Positions 33,655 to 40,372 of a stretch of 64,000 bases of DNA are shown in pieces; within the stretch, counting starts at the first letter, position 1; every line of letters starts with the position of its first letter. The stretch lies in assembly GCF_014191305.1 (NCBI RefSeq), contig NZ_JACHWJ010000002.1, positions 62,001 through 126,000 on the forward strand. Reading direction: 5' to 3'. The notes under the pieces were generated by a model. It ran no database searches and was not told the origin of the DNA. It saw nothing but the letters and a program-made list of their open reading frames with translations. The position numbers and the translations under genes are program-made. The stretch is from Pseudoclavibacter helvolus (lineage in GTDB: Bacteria > Actinomycetota > Actinomycetes > Actinomycetales > Microbacteriaceae).

Positions 33655-33953
33655 TTGGCTCCTCCGAGGATGCGGCGGGGAATCGATAGGGCTGCTCGGA
33701 CGAGGCGCTTCGGGATCGAGAGGAGGCGCCGAGCCTTGCCGCGAACGCGCGTGAGCGTGCTGGGGCGGAGCCGCAGGTGATGGTGTGCGTCGTCGAGCGA
33801 GTGCTGCAGCGAGATGTTGCGGGCCTTCAGCGCTGCGAGCTCTGACTTCTCGTCGGCGCGCTCGCGAGCGAGGACGTCGAGGCGCTCGCGGAGCTCCTCG
33901 TTGTCCTTGCGGATGGTCTCGAGGTCATATTCTTCTGCTGCACTGCTAGGCAT
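33651..33953 (-). CDS. Small coiled-coil protein with basic C-terminus
   Basis: 100 residues; no family recognised. Residues about 10-58 form a continuous heptad pattern (LETIRKDNEELRERLDVLAR and on to ALKARNISLQHSLDDAH). Residues 60-100 are basic with alternating hydrophobics (TRVRGKARRLLSIPKRLVRA), suggesting an amphipathic membrane-binding helix. It is translated just ahead of, and overlapping by four bases with, an RgpF-like glycosyltransferase, so a membrane-tethering or oligomerising partner of that enzyme is the obvious guess. Starts at an ATG six bases after a -10 element. Confidence 0.75.
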   Translation of the reverse strand: MPSSAAEEYDLETIRKDNEELRERLDVLARERADEKSELAALKARNISLQHSLDDAHHHLRLRPSTLTRVRGKARRLLSIPKRLVRAALSIPRRILGGAK

Positions 33954-33965
33954 GCCCAGAGTTTA
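33951..33965 (-). promoter_or_regulatory. Leaderless-type -10 of the small coiled-coil gene
   Basis: On the minus strand TAAACT (33965-33960), six bases, then ATG (33953-33951). Confidence 0.6.
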
Positions 33966-34002
33966 GTGGTCCGCCGGGTGGGGCCCGAGCAACGCGCAGC
34001 GG

Positions 34003-34018
34003 TAGATTCGACCGTATG
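34003..34018 (+). promoter_or_regulatory. Leaderless-type -10 of GT-C paralog B
   Basis: TAGATT at 34003-34008, seven bases, then ATG at 34016. It lies back to back with the minus-strand promoter of the coiled-coil gene. Confidence 0.6.
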
Positions 34019-35332
34019 AGGGACCGGTTCTGGATGCTCGCCGTGTTCGCGGTCGCCTTCGTCGTCGCCTGGTTCAGGGTCCCCAGCGGGAGCACGGAAG
34101 TGCTGTGGGCTGAGGACGGCGACACGTTCCTGCGGGAGCAGCTCGAACTGGGGAGTATCCAGGCGCTCTTCCATCCCTACGCCGGGTATCAGCACTTCCT
34201 GCCGCGTATCCTCTCGGTCGTCGCAGCCGAGCTTGTGCCGCTCGAGCGGTTCGGGGTGGTCGTCTCGCTGTTGAGCCTGCTTGTGGCCGCGCTCGTGTGT
34301 GCTGGCACGTTCCGCCTGGCCATGGGAATCGTCACGTGGTTGCCGGCGCGCGTTGGCGTTGCGCTCACGCCGCTGCTCGTCCCGCTCGTCAGCCGAGAGG
34401 TGCTCGGCGACCTCGCCAACCTGCACACCTACTGCCTGTGGCTTGTTGTGTGGATCTTCCTCTCCAGAACGGACACCAGTCGCTGGGAACGAGCCCTCTG
34501 GGCTGTGGTCACGCTCGCCTGCTTCCTGACGGAGGTGCAGGCGTTGGTTGCGCTCCCCATCCTGCTTGTTCGGCTGTTCTGGGATCGCAGCCGCGGCACG
34601 CTGCTCATTCTTGGTGCAGCGCTTGTCGGGGCGGCGGGCCAGCTGGCCACGTGGATGCTCAACCCCCGCCCCGAGTACAACGCGCCCCACGGTCCCATCT
34701 CGCTCGCGGACATCGTCGTCGGCTGGGCCGCCACGACCGTGCTGCCGATGTGGAGCGGGGACACCGCGCGGAACGCTGAGTTGCTCGGCGAGCACGGCAT
34801 CGCCATCCTGATGCTGGCCGTCGTTCCGTTCGCGCTCGCGGTGACTGTCGTGCTCGTGTTCGGGAGGACCTCGGATCGCGTGGCGCTGCCGGTGCTGCTT
34901 GTGGTGGCCGCGGCAGCGTTCGGCGGGTCGATGCTCGTCAACTCGCTGACGATCTTCCAGTACGCCGGGTTCTCCGGCGATGGCTGGGCGACTGCGCAGC
35001 TCGGCAATCGCTACGGGGCCGCTGCAGGCATCTTCGCCCTCGCGAGCCTCCCGTTCGCCGCGTCGGTGATCGTCGAACGCTGGGGAAGGCGCGCGCCCCG
35101 GGCCTCGCGCGTCGTTGCGAGTGCGGTGCTGCTGGGCGTTGGCGCGGTCGTGGCCCTGCAGTGGGGCGCTGTGCCAACGGACCGCCTCGCGGCCGAACCC
35201 TGGGAGGCCCAGTACCGTGACGCGGTCGCCGCGTGCTCGGCTGAGCCCGCGGGGGAGCGCACCTTCGCGGTCGCTCCCGGCAAATCGTTTGCGCTCGCCT
35301 GCGAGCACCTGCTGCGCTCAGCGGGGAAGTAG
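34016..35332 (+). CDS. GT-C-like polytopic membrane protein, paralog B
   Basis: 438 residues, about eleven helices. Shares with paralog A the loop VLWAEDGDTFLREQLELG, PYAGYQHFLPRIL, LGDLANLHTYCLWLVVW, a conserved EVQALVALPILLVRLFWD and the C-terminal signature of one Cys near SCAL/FALACEHLL. Starts at once with the first helix, lacking the ~30-residue cytoplasmic extension of paralog A. Likely a polyprenyl-phosphate-sugar-dependent transferase acting at the outer face of the membrane. Five bases separate its stop from that of the opposing ligase/polymerase gene. Confidence 0.72.
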   Translation: MRDRFWMLAVFAVAFVVAWFRVPSGSTEVLWAEDGDTFLREQLELGSIQALFHPYAGYQHFLPRILSVVAAELVPLERFGVVVSLLSLLVAALVCAGTFRLAMGIVTWLPARVGVALTPLLVPLVSREVLGDLANLHTYCLWLVVWIFLSRTDTSRWERALWAVVTLACFLTEVQALVALPILLVRLFWDRSRGTLLILGAALVGAAGQLATWMLNPRPEYNAPHGPISLADIVVGWAATTVLPMWSGDTARNAELLGEHGIAILMLAVVPFALAVTVVLVFGRTSDRVALPVLLVVAAAAFGGSMLVNSLTIFQYAGFSGDGWATAQLGNRYGAAAGIFALASLPFAASVIVERWGRRAPRASRVVASAVLLGVGAVVALQWGAVPTDRLAAEPWEAQYRDAVAACSAEPAGERTFAVAPGKSFALACEHLLRSAGK

Positions 35333-35337
35333 GCGCG

Positions 35338-36828
35338 TCAGAGTCCCTCGAGCTTGTTGCGCTCGATGATGGGAAGGGGGCCGGTCTTGGTGGAGATCGT
35401 GCGCCTCGGGAGCGCCGGGAGGTCCTGGATGCGCAGCTTCGAGTAGATCGCCAGGTAGCAGAGCAGGAGCCAGTTGCCCTCGACGAGCAGGCGTGACTCC
35501 GTGAGCGACTGCACGGTGAGCGCCACCATGAGCAGGAACGCGAGCATGGCGGTCGGCGGGAAGTCGCGGGGTCCGCTCGCGTCGGTCTGCGGCCGGTCGA
35601 CCGCGAGCCACCAGGTGCGGATGAGGGTCGACAGCACGATGCCGACGAAGAAGAAGGCGCCGATGAGGCCGGTCTGCATCCACACATCGAGGTAGGCGTT
35701 GTGGGCCTGGAGGAAGTGCACACCGTCGACGACGAGTAGGCCCTTGAACGGCTCCACCCAGGGAGCCCAGTAGCTGATCCACCCCATGCCCGTGAGCCAG
35801 TGCTCGCTGCCGAGGCGGCCGACCTCAGCCCAGATGTCGCCGCGGCCAGACATGTCGCTCGAGCGGTTGATCAGCCCGAAGAGCTGCGTGTTGAACTGCA
35901 GCACGATCCAGCCCATCACGAGCATGACCGCGAAGACAGCCCCGTACATCCCCCATCGCTGTGCGTTGCTGAGTGGTCTGGCGATGAAGACGAGGGCGAC
36001 GGCGAGCAGCACGACCGCGCAGCCGACGAAGACCGTGGCGGACTTGCAGAGGAGGATCGCGATGAGGCCGAGGACGATCCAGGTGATCGCCGGCCAGCGC
36101 TTCATCTGCTTGGCGTACCACTGGACAGCGACCGCGATGACGCAGAGGAGGGCAGCCATCGCGAGCAGGTTGCGGTTGCCGAGGATGCCTTGGATCGCGC
36201 TGCCGGCGAAGATGTGCCCCTGGCTCCAGAGGAACGCAGCAGGCACAGTCTCGGCGGTGGCGCCCGGAATGCCGGTGACGCGCTCGAGCTGTCCCGGGAT
36301 GAGCAGGGCGAGCGGCAGCACTCCGCCAGGGAAGAAGATGGCCACCAGGACCTCGAACGCCAGCGAGAGTCCGAGGATCCAGCGCATCGCCGCGCTGAAG
36401 GCGCGCAGGAACTGCGGCTTCGTGAGGGAGACCGCGAGGGCGAGCGCCACGAGCGCGGTCACGAGCTGGATGCCGAAGCCCAGGAGCGATTCGGGCCGGT
36501 ACACGGACCAGATGATCGAGAGGGCGCACCAGGCGACGAACGCGATCAACGCGGAGGGCAGATGCATGATCTTGGGCAGCGGCTTCTTGCTGGCGAGGAG
36601 CCAGATGGCCCCGGCGACGATGATCGCGACGATGACGCCGAACCCGTACCAGGTCAGCAGGTTCCGCCAGAAGTCGCCTGCAAACGCCGTAAAGAACGTG
36701 AAGGTCGCGAAGGCGGTGAGGCCCGGGCTCCCTGGAACCCGAGCGGCGAGACTGCGCCAGGGGGCGCGTGCGGTCTCGGCAGAGTCTGCGGGGATTCGGG
36801 TGGAGCTCACCGGCCTATTCTCGCTCAC
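35338..36828 (-). CDS. O-antigen ligase/polymerase-like membrane protein (Wzy_C type)
   Basis: 496 residues, about twelve helices. The large extracytoplasmic loop has NRSSDMSGRGDIWAEVGRLG and HFLQAHNAYLDVWMQTGLIG; the G-R-x-x-x-W and H-N-x-x-L patterns are those of the O-antigen ligase/Wzy superfamily. With Wzm/Wzt present, a ligase joining the exported polymer to the wall or a lipid acceptor is more likely than a polymerase, but sequence alone does not decide. Two starts are possible: GTG 36828, or GTG 36810 (VSSTRIPAD), which lies six bases after a weak -10 GAGAAT. Confidence 0.83.
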   Translation of the reverse strand: MSENRPVSSTRIPADSAETARAPWRSLAARVPGSPGLTAFATFTFFTAFAGDFWRNLLTWYGFGVIVAIIVAGAIWLLASKKPLPKIMHLPSALIAFVAWCALSIIWSVYRPESLLGFGIQLVTALVALALAVSLTKPQFLRAFSAAMRWILGLSLAFEVLVAIFFPGGVLPLALLIPGQLERVTGIPGATAETVPAAFLWSQGHIFAGSAIQGILGNRNLLAMAALLCVIAVAVQWYAKQMKRWPAITWIVLGLIAILLCKSATVFVGCAVVLLAVALVFIARPLSNAQRWGMYGAVFAVMLVMGWIVLQFNTQLFGLINRSSDMSGRGDIWAEVGRLGSEHWLTGMGWISYWAPWVEPFKGLLVVDGVHFLQAHNAYLDVWMQTGLIGAFFFVGIVLSTLIRTWWLAVDRPQTDASGPRDFPPTAMLAFLLMVALTVQSLTESRLLVEGNWLLLCYLAIYSKLRIQDLPALPRRTISTKTGPLPIIERNKLEGL

Positions 36829-36888
36829 TCGCGCGAGTCCCCGGTTCTTCGTCTCGGAATACGGGGTCTGCGTGGGGCAGGGGGAGCG

Positions 36889-38076
36889 TCACACGAAGGC
36901 CGCATGGCCCGTGATCGACCTGCCCACGATGAGGGTGTTCATCTCCCTCGTTCCCTCGTACGAGTAGATGGCCTCCGCGTCCGCGAAGAAACGGCCGACC
37001 CCGTAGTCGGCGACGATCCCGTTTCCTCCGCACACCTCTCGCGCAAGCGCGACGACCTGACGCATGTTGCTCGTCGCGACCGCCTTCGCGAGCGCGGAGT
37101 GCTCGTCCCTCTGCGCATCAGCGTCCCCGAGCTGCGAGATGCGAACGCAGAGGGTGATGCTGGAAGTGATGAGCCCGAGTGCGTCGACGAGACGCTCCTG
37201 GATGAGCTGACGAGCGGCGATGGGCCCGCCGAACTGCATCCGCTCCTTGGCGTAGGCGAGCGCGGCCTCGTAGGCTCCGACGGCGATCCCCGTTGCGAGC
37301 CAGGCGACCTCGGCCCTGGTCTGGCGAAGCACGCGGGCGGTGTCCTTGAAAGTGTTGGCGTGCTCCAGCTTCGCGTCGGCGGGGACGCGCACGTCGTTGA
37401 GGGTGATGTCGGCGTTCTGCACGATGCGCAGCGAGACCTTGCGTTCGATCTTCGTCGCGGTGAAGCCGGGGAGCGAGGTGTCGACCACAAACCCCTTGAC
37501 CTGCCCGTCCGCGACGTCTTTCGCCCAGATCACGACGATGTCGGCGAAGGTCGCGTTTCCGATCCACCGCTTCGCGCCGTTGAGCACCCACTCGTCGCCC
37601 ACCAGCTCGGCGGTCGTGGTGAGCCCCCTGGCGGAGTCGCTGCCGGAGCCGGGCTCGGTCAGGCCGAAGGCGCCGACGATCTCGCCGGAAGCAAGCGCTG
37701 GCAGCCACCGCTCGCGCTGCGCGGCTGAGCCGCACAGCCCGATCGCGCCGAGGGCCAGGCCGTTCTGCACGCCGACGTAGGTAGCGACGCTGGCATCCAC
37801 GCGAGCGAGCTCGAGGGCGGTCCACCCCCGGAAGACCGCGGAGTTCACAAACGGGCGGGTCTCCTCGAATGCCAGGCCGACGACTCTGGCGGAGGCGAGG
37901 CCCGCGACGATCTCGCGCGGGAAGGTCGCCGCCTCCCAGTGCTCGTCGATGACGGGGCGCACGTCACGCTCGAGATAGCTGCGGAGGTCGGTGATCAGGC
38001 CCTTCTCCTCGGGGGTGAGGTCTGCCTCGAGCCCCGTGAAGTCGCCTGGCAGCAGCTGAAACTCGTTGTGGTCCAT
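36889..38076 (-). CDS. Acyl-CoA dehydrogenase, glutaryl-CoA dehydrogenase-like
   Basis: 395-residue FAD enzyme. Motifs in order: LTPEEKGLITDLRSYLERDV, FGLTEPGSGSDSARG (flavin/substrate binding), LNGAKRWIGNATFADIVVIWA, DTSLPGFTATKIERKVSLRI, YAKERMQFGGPIAARQLIQE, AREVCGGNGI and YSYEGTREMNTLIVGRSITG, the last carrying the catalytic Glu and the GCDH-like ending. Acts in branched-chain, lysine or fatty-acid breakdown; which one cannot be told. No functional link to either neighbouring locus. ATG 38076 follows ACAGGACGG; a longer reading frame upstream has no family similarity. Confidence 0.92.
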   Translation of the reverse strand: MDHNEFQLLPGDFTGLEADLTPEEKGLITDLRSYLERDVRPVIDEHWEAATFPREIVAGLASARVVGLAFEETRPFVNSAVFRGWTALELARVDASVATYVGVQNGLALGAIGLCGSAAQRERWLPALASGEIVGAFGLTEPGSGSDSARGLTTTAELVGDEWVLNGAKRWIGNATFADIVVIWAKDVADGQVKGFVVDTSLPGFTATKIERKVSLRIVQNADITLNDVRVPADAKLEHANTFKDTARVLRQTRAEVAWLATGIAVGAYEAALAYAKERMQFGGPIAARQLIQERLVDALGLITSSITLCVRISQLGDADAQRDEHSALAKAVATSNMRQVVALAREVCGGNGIVADYGVGRFFADAEAIYSYEGTREMNTLIVGRSITGHAAFV

Positions 38077-38299
38077 GACCGTCCTGTTCCGATTCGCGCG
38101 GGTGATGGGCGCTCCGTGATCGTCAGGCCGGCGACATTGCCTCTGGCGACGATGAGGGCGCTCCGCGAGCCTACGAACTCGCGACCGGGATGCGCCAGCG
38201 GCTTGGCAGAATCCGTGAATTCGGGCCCCCACTCCGGGCAGGCCGTTGTATCTGCCCTGCAGTTCCGCCAGCCACTCCCACAGTCGCACCGAGATTCGG

Positions 38300-38315
38300 T
38301 AGCCTTCGCGTGATG
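38300..38315 (+). promoter_or_regulatory. Leaderless-type -10 of manA
   Basis: TAGCCT at 38300-38305, seven bases, then ATG at 38313. The rest of the 236-bp divergent gap (38077-38312) shows nothing else clear. Confidence 0.6.
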
Positions 38316-39644
38316 TTTCTGCCACTGAAGAATGCGCCCCGTGACTACGCCTGGGGTGCCCCCGGTTCGATCTCGCAGTTGCTCGGCACCACGGGCGCCT
38401 GCACCCTCGACGACGCCGATTGGGACGGGGTGCCACAGGCCGAGCTCTGGCTTGGCGCGCACCCTGGCGCCCCCAGCCGCATCGTCGAGCCTGAAGCCGC
38501 CGGTGGTGCGACGACCCTCGACGCCTGGATCGCGCAGGAGCCAGTGGCCACGCTCGGGCGATACGCCATGGGCCTGCGCGAGGGTGACGGGCCGAGGCTG
38601 CCGTACCTCCTCAAGGTGCTCTCCGCCGCGGCTCCCCTGTCGCTCCAAGTGCATCCGACGCTGACGGATGCGCGTCTCGGGTTCGACCGCGAGAACGCGG
38701 CGGGCGTCCCGCTCGGTGCGCCCGAGCGCAATTACAAGGACCCGCTCCACAAGCCCGAGATGCTCTTGGCGCTCAGCGAGACGATGGATGCGCTTGCGGG
38801 TTTCCGAGACTTCGCCGAGGTCGCGGCCGTGGTCGGCGACTTCGCACTGCGCGCATCCGCGGACGAGGCGCACCCGGAGTCGGGCCGCGCGGCGCTCGCG
38901 GACTTCACGGCACGAGTCGCTGCGCTCTCCACTGGGGAAGACCTGCGTGCGCTCGTCACCTCGCTCCTCGAGGGCGGCGAGTCCGTCGATGAACTCGTCG
39001 TGGCGGTGTCGAGGGTTGCGCTTGCGGGCGGTGAGCCCGGCGACCCGACCGAGCGCTTCGCCCGAGAACGCGGCATCATCGCGACGCTGGCGCGCATGTA
39101 TCCGGGAGACCCCGGGATCGCGCTTGCGCTCCTGCTCAACCACATCACCATCCGCAGGGGCGAGGCGATCTTCCTCCCTGCGGGGAACATGCACGCCTAC
39201 GTGCGCGGGCTCGGCATCGAGATCATGGCGGCATCGGACAACGTGCTCCGCGGGGGTCTCACGCCGAAGCACATCGACATTCCCGAGCTTCTGGCGCGGC
39301 TCGACTTTGCGCCCGTGCCGCCGCCGTACATCGCGGCCACGCGCATCCAGGAGGGCGTGGAGGAGTACAGGCCGGAGATCCCGGACTTCCGCCTCGTGAG
39401 GGTCGTTGCCGGCGAGGAGGAGACGGTCAAGACCATCCACCTCGACGGCCCGACGATGTTGCTGTGCCTTCAGGGGGAAGCCCAGCTCGAGGGCGCCAAG
39501 TCGACGGCGACCATCACGGCGGGTGAGTCCGTCTTCGTGACCCCGGACGAACTGCCGGTGCGGGTCATCGGCTCGGTCGACCTCTTCGCTGCTGGCCCGG
39601 GTCTCGACAGGCGCGACACGGTGCCGATGCGACACGCCGACTAG
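38313..39644 (+). CDS. manA: Mannose-6-phosphate isomerase, class I
   Basis: 443-residue zinc isomerase interconverting fructose-6-phosphate and mannose-6-phosphate, feeding GDP-mannose synthesis. Visible motifs: NAPRDYAWGAPGSISQLLG, QAELWLGAHPGAPS, LPYLLKVLSAAAPLSLQVHP (Zn-binding Gln and His), NYKDPLHKPEMLLAL (Glu ligand), GEAIFLPAGNMHAYVRGLGIEIMAASDNVLRGGLTPKHID (split over 39151-39282; His ligand and catalytic Arg region). Works with the phosphomannomutase at 45539. The start is fixed by the MFLPLKNAPRDYAWG opening and the -10 element. Confidence 0.95.
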   Translation: MFLPLKNAPRDYAWGAPGSISQLLGTTGACTLDDADWDGVPQAELWLGAHPGAPSRIVEPEAAGGATTLDAWIAQEPVATLGRYAMGLREGDGPRLPYLLKVLSAAAPLSLQVHPTLTDARLGFDRENAAGVPLGAPERNYKDPLHKPEMLLALSETMDALAGFRDFAEVAAVVGDFALRASADEAHPESGRAALADFTARVAALSTGEDLRALVTSLLEGGESVDELVVAVSRVALAGGEPGDPTERFARERGIIATLARMYPGDPGIALALLLNHITIRRGEAIFLPAGNMHAYVRGLGIEIMAASDNVLRGGLTPKHIDIPELLARLDFAPVPPPYIAATRIQEGVEEYRPEIPDFRLVRVVAGEEETVKTIHLDGPTMLLCLQGEAQLEGAKSTATITAGESVFVTPDELPVRVIGSVDLFAAGPGLDRRDTVPMRHAD

Positions 39645-39781
39645 CTGGGAATTTCTGTCACGCCGGATTCGAGGGGCTCCACCCCGGCCCGGCGGGGGAT
39701 CCTCTGCGACACGCCGCCGCGAATCGCGCGCGGCTTCTCCGAAAAGTCTCAAGACCGGGCTTAGTGTTGAGGGCTTCCGAC

Positions 39782-39811
39782 TTGACGCGGGGTGAATTAC
39801 AACGATGTAAT
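39782..39811 (+). promoter_or_regulatory. whiB2 promoter with inverted repeat over the -10
   Basis: TTGACG (39782-39787), 18-bp spacer, TGTAAT (39806-39811). An inverted repeat ATTACA-N4-TGTAAT spans 39796-39811, so a regulator binding it would block the -10. The start codon is 50 bp further on. Confidence 0.5.
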
Positions 39812-39861
39812 GATTCCGACGCGCGGGCAGGTGCCCGCAAGCAACGTGGGGAGAACGTGAT

Positions 39862-40179
39862 ATGGCAATTCCAGGGAGGAACCCCTCGGTTCCCGAAGAC
39901 TGGTATGTCGACCCGGTCAACCTCGGCGTCCCCGGAGTTCGCAGGAATGTCGGCGACGACAACCCGCTCGCCTGGCAGGCAGACGCGCTGTGCGCGCAGG
40001 TCGACCCAGAGGCCTTCTTCCCGGAGAAGGGCGGATCGACGCGCGACGCGAAGCGGATCTGCGACTCGTGCGAGGTTCGGAGCGACTGCCTCGAGTACGC
40101 GCTGTCGAACGACGAGCGCTTCGGTATCTGGGGTGGGTTGAGCGAGCGAGAGCGGCGCAAACTGCGCAAGATGGCATAA
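39862..40179 (+). CDS. whiB2: WhiB-family iron-sulfur transcription factor (WhiB2/WhmD-like)
   Basis: 105 residues. Four cysteines in family spacing, Cys44, Cys67, Cys70 and Cys76 (C-x22-C-x2-C-x5-C), ligate a [4Fe-4S] cluster; FGIWGGLSERERRKL supplies the G-[VI]-W-G-G turn and basic DNA-contact tail. The position beside the manA/manB block matches the WhiB2/WhmD orthologs of mycobacteria and streptomycetes (septation, cell division), which bind the principal sigma factor. Start ATG 39862 follows GGGAGAAC. Likely self- or sigma-linked control through the inverted repeat at its promoter. Confidence 0.93.
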   Translation: MAIPGRNPSVPEDWYVDPVNLGVPGVRRNVGDDNPLAWQADALCAQVDPEAFFPEKGGSTRDAKRICDSCEVRSDCLEYALSNDERFGIWGGLSERERRKLRKMA

Positions 40180-40188
40180 GCAGTGGGA

Positions 40189-40210
40189 CGCCCGGCCAGG
40201 AGGCCGGGCG
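40189..40210. terminator. Hairpin downstream of whiB2
   Basis: CGCCCGGCC-AGGA-GGCCGGGCG, nine-bp perfect stem, 10 bp after the whiB2 stop; no T-tract. Confidence 0.6.
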
Positions 40211-40356
40211 CAGCAAGCAGACGGGGCCTCGTCGCGACTTCGGTCGGGCGGGGCCCTTCGTGCACCATGCTGGATGCGGTCCGACGCTCGGCCGTGGGGC
40301 GCGGTGCGTGTTCGCGGCTTGCCGCCCGCAATGCGACAACGCCCGGGGGAGCCGAA

Positions 40357-40372
40357 TACCATTCGTTCAATG
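40357..40372 (+). promoter_or_regulatory. Leaderless-type -10 of the GT2-membrane protein
   Basis: TACCAT at 40357-40362, seven bases, then ATG at 40370. It decides the start against longer upstream options. Confidence 0.6.

Noticed and set aside
36810-36828. Choosing GTG 36810 as the definite ligase start
   Set aside because: The -10 (GAGAAT) is weak; kept as an alternative only.
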